Below are positions 14,201-20,597 of a stretch of 20,597 bases of DNA, one piece after another. Under the pieces are notes generated by a model. The model was not told the origin of the DNA and ran no database searches. It saw only the letters and a list, made by a program, of their open reading frames with translations. Both the position numbers and the translations under genes were made by a program. The stretch covers positions 1 to 20,597 of the forward strand of contig CAJTOT010000050.1 of assembly GCA_910577935.1 (NCBI GenBank), written 5' to 3'. The stretch comes from an uncultured Hungatella sp. (GTDB taxonomy: Bacteria > Bacillota > Clostridia > Lachnospirales > Lachnospiraceae). Each line of letters begins with the position of its first letter. Position 1 is the stretch's first letter.

Positions 14201-14310
14201 CGCGGGTTTGTGGAGGCTTCCTGATGGTTCCGCGGGTTTCCGGAGGCTTCCTGACGCTCCCTCCACGGGTTTCCGGAGGCTTCCTGACGGCTCCCTCCAC
14301 GGGTTTCACG
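14201..14310 (+). repeat. GC-rich imperfect tandem repeat in the transporter 5' leader
   Basis: A unit of 30-34 bases beginning CGGGTTTCCGGAGGCTTCCT recurs with starts at 14203, 14233, 14266 and a partial copy at 14300 (periods 30, 33 and 34). Each full copy holds GGAGG and later ACGG or CCTCC, so the RNA could form GGAGG/CCTCC hairpins. It lies between the riboswitch terminator and the start codon. No ribosome site supports translation through it. Confidence 0.8.
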
Positions 14311-14398
14311 GCGGCTGCCCGGAGAGTCCATGCCCTGCTGCCTGCGGCGGGGCCGTCACCTTACCGGCAAATGAAAAAGCAAAACAAAGGAGAAAACT

Positions 14399-16021
14399 AT
14401 GTATCCAGCAAAAAAGACAACATTGCTGACTCTGGGGGCGGTTCTCGCCCTTGTGACGGCGTGTTCCATGACTGTCCTGGCGTCAGAGGGGGAAGCAGAA
14501 TACGTCCCTGCCATGTATTCCACCTTCTGGGCCCTGGTTCCCCCAATCGTGGCCATCGGCCTTGCCCTGATCACAAAAGAGGTCTACAGCTCCCTGTTTG
14601 TGGGAATCCTCATCGGAGGCCTTCTGTACTCCGGCTTCCAGTTTGAGTCCACCGTCACCCACATCTTTGAGGACGGAATCATCAGCGTTCTGTCCGACAG
14701 CTACAATGTGGGAATCCTGGTGTTTCTGGTAATCCTGGGAACCATGGTAAGCCTTATGAACAAGGCCGGCGGTTCTGCCGCCTTCGGACAGTTCGCCGCC
14801 GAGAAGATCCACAGCCGGACAGGCGCCCAGCTGGCCACCGTCCTTCTCGGGGTCCTGATCTTTATCGACGACTATTTTAACTGTCTCACCGTGGGAAGCG
14901 TTATGCGCCCCGTGACCGACAAGTTCAAAGTATCCAGGGCCAAGCTGGCGTATCTCATCGACGCGACAGCGGCCCCTGTGTGCATCATCGCCCCCATCTC
15001 CTCCTGGGCTGCCGCAGTCACCGGCTTTGTGGAGGGGGAAGACGGGTTTTCCATCTTCATCCGGGCGATTCCCTATAACTTTTACGCCATTCTCACCATC
15101 GTGATGATGGTGGGGATGGTTCTCATGAACATCGAGTTCGGCTCCATGAAAACCCACGAGCAGAACGCCGTAAAGGGCGACCTGTTCACCACTCCCGGCC
15201 GTCCCTACGGCAGCGCGAAGGAACTGCAGGCAGAGACAAAAGGCAAGGTCATGGACCTGCTGATCCCCATTGTGTCCCTGATCATCTGCTGCGTCATCGG
15301 AATGCTCTACACCGGCGGATTCTTCTCCGGGACTGATTTTGTCACCGCCTTCTCCGAGTCCGACGCTTCTCTGGGGCTGACCTTCGGCAGCTTTTTCGGC
15401 CTGATCATCACCATCGGCATGTATCAGCTCCGCCGTGTCCTGAGCTTCTCCGACTGCATGGCATGTATACCGGAAGGCTTCAAGGCCATGGTTCCGGCTA
15501 TCCTGATACTGACCTTTGCCTGGACTCTGAAGGCCATGACCGACAGCCTGGGGGCAGACGTGTATGTAGCCGGGCTTGTGAACGCCGGCGCCAGGGGACT
15601 TTTAAATTTCCTCCCTGCCATTATTTTTGTGGTGGGATGCCTTCTGGCTTTCGCCACCGGGACTTCCTGGGGAACCTTTGGAATCCTGATTCCCATCGTT
15701 GTGGCCGTGTTTGAGAACATCAGCCCTCAGCTGATGATCATCTCCATCTCAGCCTGTATGGCCGGCGCCGTCTGCGGGGACCACTGCTCCCCCATCTCCG
15801 ACACCACCATCATGGCCTCCGCCGGAGCTCAGTGCGAGCATGTGAACCACGTTATGACACAGCTCCCCTACGCCGTCACCGCCGCCGTCCTGTCCTTTGT
15901 CACCTACATCGTGGCAGGATTTGTCCAGACCGCCTGGGCCGCGCTGCCTGTGGGAATCCTGCTGACCCTGGCAGCCCTGTTTGTTTTAAAATCTATGGGA
16001 AATTCTCTGACACAAGAATAG
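14399..16021 (+). CDS. NhaC-superfamily transporter, probable lysine transporter (LysW type)
   Basis: This 540-residue membrane protein is of the NhaC antiporter family (ion transporter superfamily), about 11-13 spans. It begins with a signal-like hydrophobic segment (LLTLGAVLALVTACSMTVLA). Family marks are GTMVSLMNKAGGSAAFG, FIDDYFNCLTVGSVMRPVTDKF, IDATAAPVCIIAPISSWAAA, FATGTSWGTFGILIPI and the C-terminal CGDHCSPISDTTIMASAG. By sequence alone it would be called a Na+/H+ antiporter. The lysine riboswitch in its leader argues for lysine uptake, as was proposed for the L-box-controlled NhaC-family LysW transporters of Gram-positive bacteria. The ATG at 14399 follows AAAGGAG. It forms a single-gene transcript ended by a strong terminator. 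The family is certain, the lysine role an inference from the leader. Confidence 0.9.
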   Translation: MYPAKKTTLLTLGAVLALVTACSMTVLASEGEAEYVPAMYSTFWALVPPIVAIGLALITKEVYSSLFVGILIGGLLYSGFQFESTVTHIFEDGIISVLSDSYNVGILVFLVILGTMVSLMNKAGGSAAFGQFAAEKIHSRTGAQLATVLLGVLIFIDDYFNCLTVGSVMRPVTDKFKVSRAKLAYLIDATAAPVCIIAPISSWAAAVTGFVEGEDGFSIFIRAIPYNFYAILTIVMMVGMVLMNIEFGSMKTHEQNAVKGDLFTTPGRPYGSAKELQAETKGKVMDLLIPIVSLIICCVIGMLYTGGFFSGTDFVTAFSESDASLGLTFGSFFGLIITIGMYQLRRVLSFSDCMACIPEGFKAMVPAILILTFAWTLKAMTDSLGADVYVAGLVNAGARGLLNFLPAIIFVVGCLLAFATGTSWGTFGILIPIVVAVFENISPQLMIISISACMAGAVCGDHCSPISDTTIMASAGAQCEHVNHVMTQLPYAVTAAVLSFVTYIVAGFVQTAWAALPVGILLTLAALFVLKSMGNSLTQE

Positions 16022-16099
16022 CCGGCTGCTCTGCGGCCATCGCAGAATGCACAGATACCGTGTCACATATATCATAAGCGGAGCAATCCGCAGCACCGC

Positions 16100-16142
16100 A
16101 CAGGACCGCCACGGCGCTTTGCCGCAGCGGTCCTGTTTTTTT
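16100..16142 (+). terminator. Rho-independent terminator of the NhaC-family gene
   Basis: ACAGGACCGC (16100-16109) pairs with GCGGTCCTGT (16127-16136); an inner CGGC/GCCG (16112-16115 and 16121-16124) extends the stem, and a T-run follows to 16142. It lies about 80 bases past the stop codon. The tail of the T-run forms the first bases of the TRAP -35. Confidence 0.9.
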
Positions 16143-16170
16143 GATTATTTTCCGCCTTTCCGGGTATACT
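16141..16170 (+). promoter_or_regulatory. Sigma-A promoter of the TRAP operon
   Basis: TTGATT (16141-16146) and TATACT (16165-16170) are separated by 18 bp, about 75 bases before the dctP start. No operator palindrome was recognised in the leader, and no regulator gene adjoins the operon. Confidence 0.65.
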
Positions 16171-16248
16171 ACTGTCTGCGTTCTATTCATGAACTTTATA
16201 AAACAAACCGGCGCGCCCCATGACACCGGCGAAAGGAGAAATCGAACA

Positions 16249-17292
16249 ATGAAGACGATCAGCCCACCTTTTTTGCTTTCCTGCGCATTTCTCGGAATAT
16301 CCGTCTCCCTGTCAGGCTGCGCAGCTGCCTTAGGCGGGAGGGAAATCATCTATGTGGGGCACAACCAGGCATCTGACCACCCCACCAATCTTGCCCTTCT
16401 GGCCTTTGAAGAATACATTGAAGACAAGCTGGGAGACAAATACGATGTGGAAGTATATCCCAGCGAGCTTTTAGGCTCCCAGACCGACATGGTTCAGCTG
16501 ACCCAGACGGGAGCTATCCACATCTGCGTGGCGAGCAATTCGATTCTTGAGACATTTTCGGAAAATTACACTCTTTTTAATATGCCCTATCTGTTTTCCT
16601 CCTCACAGGCATATCATGCCGCCATGGACGACCCGTCAGTCACCGGTCCAATTTTTGAGTCCACAAAAAGCGCCGGATTCCAGGCTGTCACCTGGCTCGA
16701 CGCGGGAACCAGAAATTTTTATACCGTCTCTGTTCCCATCCACACTCCAAACGATTTGAAGGGACTGAAAATCCGGGTCCAGCAGTCCCCCACAAACGTG
16801 CAGATGATGAGGCTTCTGGGCGGCTCGGCAACCCCTATGAGTTTCGGCGAAGTGTACACCGCGCTCCAGTCCAAGGTCATCGACGGCGCGGAAAACAACG
16901 AGATGGCCCTGACCTCCAACGGCCACGGAGATGTGTGCAAATACTATTCATATGACATGCATCAGATGATTCCTGATATTCTTGTCGCCAACAACCGCTT
17001 TCTGGACAGTCTGTCCCGGGAAGAACAGAAAATCTTCCGGGAAGGCTTCCGGCTGGTAAACCAGGTGGAGCGCCGGGAATGGACAAAGGCCGTGGAGGAC
17101 GCCAGAGACAAAGCCGAAACCGTGCAGAAGGTTCAATTTCTCTATCCGGATACCAGGCCGTTTCAGGAAATCTGCACCCCTATGCACCAGGATTTTCTCT
17201 CGGGCCACCCGGATATCCTTCCCGTCTACCAAAAAATCCAGGAATACAACGCCGAATATCCCCCGGCGCCAGAACAGGAGGACACCAAATGA
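16249..17292 (+). CDS. TRAP transporter substrate-binding lipoprotein (DctP family)
   Basis: This 347-residue extracytoplasmic receptor of a tripartite ATP-independent transporter delivers an organic acid to the QM membrane pair. The signal peptide ends in the lipobox VSLSGC, with Cys24 the probable lipid-anchor residue. Family marks are NQASDHPTNLAL, SELLGSQTDMVQLTQTGAI, TRNFYTV (Arg155), TPNDLKGLKIRVQQSPT, where Arg176 is the position that usually binds the ligand carboxylate, and TPMSFGEVYTALQSKVIDGAENN. The ATG at 16249 follows GAAAGGAG; the longer frame from 16141 overlaps the promoter and is rejected. It overlaps the dctQ start by four bases (ATGA). Members transport C4-dicarboxylates, sialic acid, uronates and keto acids; which applies here cannot be read, and no catabolic gene is adjacent. 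Confidence 0.93.
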   Translation: MKTISPPFLLSCAFLGISVSLSGCAAALGGREIIYVGHNQASDHPTNLALLAFEEYIEDKLGDKYDVEVYPSELLGSQTDMVQLTQTGAIHICVASNSILETFSENYTLFNMPYLFSSSQAYHAAMDDPSVTGPIFESTKSAGFQAVTWLDAGTRNFYTVSVPIHTPNDLKGLKIRVQQSPTNVQMMRLLGGSATPMSFGEVYTALQSKVIDGAENNEMALTSNGHGDVCKYYSYDMHQMIPDILVANNRFLDSLSREEQKIFREGFRLVNQVERREWTKAVEDARDKAETVQKVQFLYPDTRPFQEICTPMHQDFLSGHPDILPVYQKIQEYNAEYPPAPEQEDTK

Positions 17293-17783
17293 ACCAGTTT
17301 AAAAGATCGTTGACCAGAATCTTAAACATACTGGCAGGCATCAGCTTTCTCACCATGGTTGCGCTGACCTGCTGGCAGGTCTTTACCCGCTATGTCCTGA
17401 AAAATCCTTCCACCTGGTCGGAGGAGCTCGTCTCCTGCCTCTTTGCGTGGGCCAGCCTTTTAGGCGCCGTTCTGGTCACCAGGGAGAGAGGCCATATGAA
17501 TATTCCCATCCTCATAGAAGCCTGCGGGGAAACCTGGCAGAAAATCCTGAACTGTCTGTGCGAGCTGGTAGGTTTTATTTTCTCGGCAGTGATTCTATTA
17601 TACGGCGGAATCCGCATATCCTCCCTCGCCATGGGACAGATGACCTCCTCCCTGGGCGTGGCGGTGGGAGTCTTTTATGTGATTCTGCCTCTTGCCGGCA
17701 TCTTAAATATGGTCTATTCCCTGCTGAACATAGGGGCCATACGGAACTCTGACACGGATTCGGCAGAAAGGAAGGTGGATTAG
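17289..17783 (+). CDS. TRAP transporter small permease (DctQ family)
   Basis: This 164-residue membrane protein has four predicted spans (about residues 12-32, 47-65, 88-110 and 125-148). The family pattern is ILNILAGISFLTMVALTCWQVFTRYVLKNPSTWSEELVSCLFAWASLLGAVLVTRERGHM, with the conserved WSEEL segment and the R-RGH loop. DctQ helps the large subunit dock the binding protein. Its start overlaps the dctP stop (ATGA), and its TAG stop is immediately followed by the dctM ATG, so all three genes are translated as a coupled unit. Nothing abnormal is seen. Confidence 0.93.
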   Translation: MNQFKRSLTRILNILAGISFLTMVALTCWQVFTRYVLKNPSTWSEELVSCLFAWASLLGAVLVTRERGHMNIPILIEACGETWQKILNCLCELVGFIFSAVILLYGGIRISSLAMGQMTSSLGVAVGVFYVILPLAGILNMVYSLLNIGAIRNSDTDSAERKVD

Positions 17784-19085
17784 ATGGCGATTCAATCTCT
17801 GACACTGATTCTGCTGGTGCTGGCGGTTCTCCTTGTAATCGGAGTCCCCATCGCGTATTCCATCGGAATCGCGGCCCTGGCAGCTATTCTCCAGACCGTT
17901 CCTTTGGATATCGCGGTAGTGACCGGCGCCCAGAGAATCTTCGTGGGAATGAGCAAATTCAGCCTGACCGCCATTCCCTTCTTTATCCTGGCCGGAAACC
18001 TGATGAACCAGGGCGGCATCGCCAAGCGTCTGGTGGACTTCGTCCTGGCTCTTCTGGGAAAACTCCCCGGCGCCCTGCTCGTGACCAACGCAGGCGCCAA
18101 TGCCCTGTTCGGAGCCATCTCCGGCTCTGCCTCCGCCGCAGCCGCAGCCGTAGGCAGCATGGTAAAAGGCGGCGAGGAGGAACTGGGCTATGACCAGGCG
18201 CTGTGCGCCGCCGCCAACGGGGCCTCCGCGCCCTCCGGCCTTCTCATCCCGCCCTCCAACGCCCTGATCACCTACTCTCTGGCTTCCGGAGGCACCTCCG
18301 TGGCCGCCCTGTTCATGGCAGGATATATTCCGGGAATCCTGTGGACCATCTGCTGTATCATCGTGGGAATCATCCTGGCAGTCAAAAAAGGATACTCCGG
18401 CACAGCAGGGGCATTTGGCTGGAAAAATCTCCTTCTGGCCGCACGGAACGCCCTGCCGGCGCTGTCCCTCATCCTGGTGGTCATCGGAGGCATCGTAGGC
18501 GGCATCTTCACCGCCACCGAAGGAGCGGCCATCGCCGTAGTCTATGCCCTGATTCTGGGTATCCTGTACAAAAATATTACGCTCCGGTCATTCTGGCGCA
18601 TCCTGATAGACAGCGCCAGGATGAGCGGCATGGTAGTCTTCCTCATCGGCGTGTCCAACATCCTTGGGTGGGTGATGGCCTTCGCCCAGATTCCCCAGGC
18701 TGTGTCCGCGGCTCTTCTGGGGCTGACCGGCAACCGGTTCCTGATCCTGCTGATCATGAATCTGATTCTGCTCATCGCCGGCACTTTTATGGACGTGACC
18801 CCCGCCATCCTCATCTTTACCCCCCTGTTCCTCCCCGTGGTAAAGACCTTCGGCATGGACCCTGTGCATTTCGGCCTGATTCTCGTGTACAACCTGTGCA
18901 TCGGAAACATCACGCCCCCTGTGGGAAATACCCTGTTCGTGGCAATCAAAGTAGGCCAAACCTCTCTCCAGAAGACCCTGCCCTATATGCTCTGCTACTA
19001 CGCAGCCATACTTGCCGGCCTGATGATCGTCACCTATATTCCTCTGGTCAGCACAGGGCTTCCCTCTCTCATGGGGCTCATCTGA
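17784..19085 (+). CDS. TRAP transporter large permease (DctM family)
   Basis: This 433-residue membrane protein with about 12 spans is the ion-coupled channel subunit of the TRAP system. Marks are IPFFILAGNLMNQGGIAKRLVDF, ANALFGAISGSASAAAAAVGSMV (first helical hairpin), SAPSGLLIPPSNALITYSLASGG, TATEGAAIAVVYALILG-like sequence, GTFMDVTPAILIFTPLFLPV and YNLCIGNITPPVGNTLFVA (second hairpin). Length is typical (425-435). There is no intergenic space after dctQ and no strong Shine-Dalgarno of its own, which fits translational coupling. It is the last gene of the operon. A short GGCTG/CAGCC hairpin without a T-run (19097-19109) is all that is seen before the convergent gene. Confidence 0.95.
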   Translation: MAIQSLTLILLVLAVLLVIGVPIAYSIGIAALAAILQTVPLDIAVVTGAQRIFVGMSKFSLTAIPFFILAGNLMNQGGIAKRLVDFVLALLGKLPGALLVTNAGANALFGAISGSASAAAAAVGSMVKGGEEELGYDQALCAAANGASAPSGLLIPPSNALITYSLASGGTSVAALFMAGYIPGILWTICCIIVGIILAVKKGYSGTAGAFGWKNLLLAARNALPALSLILVVIGGIVGGIFTATEGAAIAVVYALILGILYKNITLRSFWRILIDSARMSGMVVFLIGVSNILGWVMAFAQIPQAVSAALLGLTGNRFLILLIMNLILLIAGTFMDVTPAILIFTPLFLPVVKTFGMDPVHFGLILVYNLCIGNITPPVGNTLFVAIKVGQTSLQKTLPYMLCYYAAILAGLMIVTYIPLVSTGLPSLMGLI

Positions 19086-19153
19086 ATTCATTGCCTGGCT
19101 GACTCAGCCTGACCGCTGTTTCCGGCCCTGACACACTCAGACTGACGCCGCGC

Positions 19154-20488
19154 CTACACCCTCAGCTGCCCCCTCTCCTCTTGAGTAAAAAGCTTTGACG
19201 CCCCAAACTCCGCAAATCCCCCGCAGCCAGACATCTGGGCCGCCTTCACCAGAAACAGCCTGTCTTTCAGCGCCGAAAAATCATACAGCCTGGAAAAGAA
19301 CTCCAGCACTGCCTGGTTCTCTTGAAGTGAGTTCTGCCCTCCCCCAGGAAGAAGAACCTTGAGAAGCCGGGACAGCACGGCCATATTGTACCTGTCATAC
19401 TTCAGACAGGTAACCGCGTAGGTCATACATTTCTCACTCTGTCCCGCCTCAAAACAGCACCTGGCCAGAAGGTCATAAACCTCCAGAAGATTTGCAGCCA
19501 TGTGCAGGGCCTTGTTGCTGCATCCATAAGTATTCAGCTTTTCAACAGCAGTCTCCAGATGGGCAGCCGCTCTGTCCGCCTGCTCCATAGAGGCGTAATA
19601 GCGGCCCATAACATAATCGAAATCCGCCTCCTGAGGCAGCAGCCCCGCCGCCTTCCTGTAGACTTCCCCGGCCTTATCCCGGAGAGCCTCTTCCTTGGTG
19701 AGAACCATAAGAAGGTTGGTAAATGTGGCCGCGCTCCGCTGGTCTTCCTCCCGCAGCGTCCGGGGCATGTGCTCTACCGCGCTGCCATACCACCGTGCCG
19801 CCTCCTCCCAGTCTCCGTCATTAAAGCACTCATCTCCCATATACCCCAGCATCTCATGATCCTCCGGATTATTGTTCAGCTCTTCCAGAATCAGCTTCCG
19901 GTTCCTTCCACTCCGCTTCTTCTCCGCCAGAGCCTGCCCCTGATATCCTGTGTGGAAGATAGACAGCTGCTCCACAGCGTCTCCCAGGCGAAGCTCCCGC
20001 CCCTCCACAGATTCCAGCTGCTCATGAATCCGCCTCCGGTAGCGGATATCCGGAAGGTTGCGGAAGATCCGCACCTGGGTGCCTGAAGAAAATATCTTTC
20101 CCTCCTCATCAAGCTGCTGCCAGCCGGTAGACAGCCCGTCCAATCCTCTTGCGTTCATCTCCTTTATAAACTCCGGAAGTTTCTCTGCGTCCTCCGGCAT
20201 CATATACTCATCTGCGTCCAACAGCGCGATCCAGTCTCCACCGCACTGTTCAATAGCATAATTCTTGGCGGCAGAGAAATCATCAATCCAGGGAAACGTC
20301 ACCACCCTGGCCCCCAGCCCCCGGGCGATCTCCACCGTCCTGTCCGTCGATCCCGTGTCCACCACGATCTGCTCCCACATCACCGTTTTCCCCCAGGATA
20401 ACGCCCTCTCTATGTTCTTTTCTTCATTTTTTACGATCATGCACTGGGAAATTCTTTCTCCCCGTTTTGATGCGCCCGCTTTCGGCAT
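19154..20488 (-). CDS. Family 2 glycosyltransferase with C-terminal helical repeats
   Basis: This 444-residue cytoplasmic protein has an N-terminal GT-A domain (about 12-200): ISQCMIVKNEEKNIERAL, VVDTGSTDRTVEIARGLGARV, FSAAKNYAIEQCGGDWIALLDADEYM with the metal/nucleotide-sugar DADE motif at 91-94, then RIFRN and RRRIHEQL. From about 215 it continues in paired helices resembling TPR repeats (ILEELNNNPEDHEMLGYMGDECFNDGDWEEAARWYGSAVEHMP; YRKAAGLLPQEADFDYVMGRYYASMEQADRAAAHLETAVEKL). Such GT2-TPR proteins glycosylate proteins or cell-surface glycans in Clostridia; the acceptor is unknown. The ATG at 20488 follows AAAGGAG; a longer frame from 20548 is rejected. The 109 bases upstream hold a 7-bp hairpin (20521-20537) and a TTTTGT-T-ACAAAA palindrome (20563-20575), a possible operator. 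It is convergent with the TRAP operon. Confidence 0.9.
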   Translation of the reverse strand: MPKAGASKRGERISQCMIVKNEEKNIERALSWGKTVMWEQIVVDTGSTDRTVEIARGLGARVVTFPWIDDFSAAKNYAIEQCGGDWIALLDADEYMMPEDAEKLPEFIKEMNARGLDGLSTGWQQLDEEGKIFSSGTQVRIFRNLPDIRYRRRIHEQLESVEGRELRLGDAVEQLSIFHTGYQGQALAEKKRSGRNRKLILEELNNNPEDHEMLGYMGDECFNDGDWEEAARWYGSAVEHMPRTLREEDQRSAATFTNLLMVLTKEEALRDKAGEVYRKAAGLLPQEADFDYVMGRYYASMEQADRAAAHLETAVEKLNTYGCSNKALHMAANLLEVYDLLARCCFEAGQSEKCMTYAVTCLKYDRYNMAVLSRLLKVLLPGGGQNSLQENQAVLEFFSRLYDFSALKDRLFLVKAAQMSGCGGFAEFGASKLFTQEERGQLRV

Positions 20489-20597
20489 TGGCTGTCTCCT
20501 TTCACTTACTTTTCTTTCTAGGCGTTTGCGAAACGCCAGACACCGCATAAATACGGGATATTTTTTGTTACAAAACGAAACAACTCCTCACTGGTTT

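Noticed and set aside
13851..14309. A 152-codon minus-strand frame with RKPPETRG repeats, and plus-strand frames with RRLPDGS repeats
   Set aside because: These are translations of the GC-rich tandem repeat and the riboswitch strand; no ribosome binding site, no family similarity, and the repeat period is not always a multiple of three.
14201..14310. CRISPR-like repeat spacing
   Set aside because: The units follow each other directly with no unique spacers, and no cas genes are present.
14399..16021. Plain Na+/H+ antiporter naming for the NhaC-like gene
   Set aside because: The lysine riboswitch in its leader makes a lysine transport role more likely, so only the superfamily is stated as certain.
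18203..19102. A 299-codon plus-strand frame rich in Arg and His
   Set aside because: It lies inside dctM in another frame; dctM has full family motifs, so this is a high-GC shadow.
19097..19109. GGCTGACTCAGCC palindrome as a bidirectional terminator between dctM and the glycosyltransferase
   Set aside because: Only a 5-bp stem with no T-run on either side; may be chance.
20521..20537. GGCGTTT/AAACGCC hairpin upstream of the glycosyltransferase as a terminator
   Set aside because: No T-run on either strand, and the gene it would terminate is not in the window.

Overview
The window looks like part of a Clostridia chromosome, most likely a gut Lachnospiraceae. This is inferred from the moderately high GC, AGGAGG-type ribosome binding sites, several TTG starts, sigma-A promoters, a Gram-positive L-box leader, lipoprotein signal peptides on both solute-binding proteins, and a feoA-feoA-feoB-short Fur cluster. 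No rRNA, tRNA, insertion sequence, CRISPR array or prophage gene was seen.

Left region (1-8813): a myo-inositol-type catabolic operon on the minus strand, read iolJ - mmsA/iolA - iolC::permease fusion - sugar-binding lipoprotein - rpiB-like isomerase - iolB (cut by the window edge). An allulose/ribulose-phosphate 3-epimerase-like gene lies upstream with its own promoter and terminator. Two tandem DeoR-family regulators are transcribed divergently. Both control regions hold ATTTTGGT-type repeats spaced about 20-22 bp apart, close to the Bacillus IolR-type operator. The most unusual gene joins the front of an IolC kinase in frame to the back of an RbsC-like ABC permease. The kinase tail, the expected ATPase gene and the permease front are all absent, which suggests an internal deletion or an assembly join.

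Iron region (8797-12320): on the minus strand, feoA - feoA - feoB - a Fur-like winged-helix protein of only 87 residues, then a separate DtxR-type repressor. A sigma-A promoter followed by a Fur-box-like palindrome precedes the first feoA.

Middle region (12318-16142): a MATE efflux gene (minus) and an NhaC-superfamily transporter (plus). The 660-bp gap between them holds divergent promoters, a lysine riboswitch (L-box) with an intrinsic terminator, and a GC-rich tandem repeat. The riboswitch makes a LysW-type lysine transporter the best reading of the NhaC-like protein.

Right region (16141-20597): a complete three-gene TRAP transporter (dctP-dctQ-dctM, plus) with no catabolic gene beside it, and a convergent family 2 glycosyltransferase with a long helical-repeat tail (minus).
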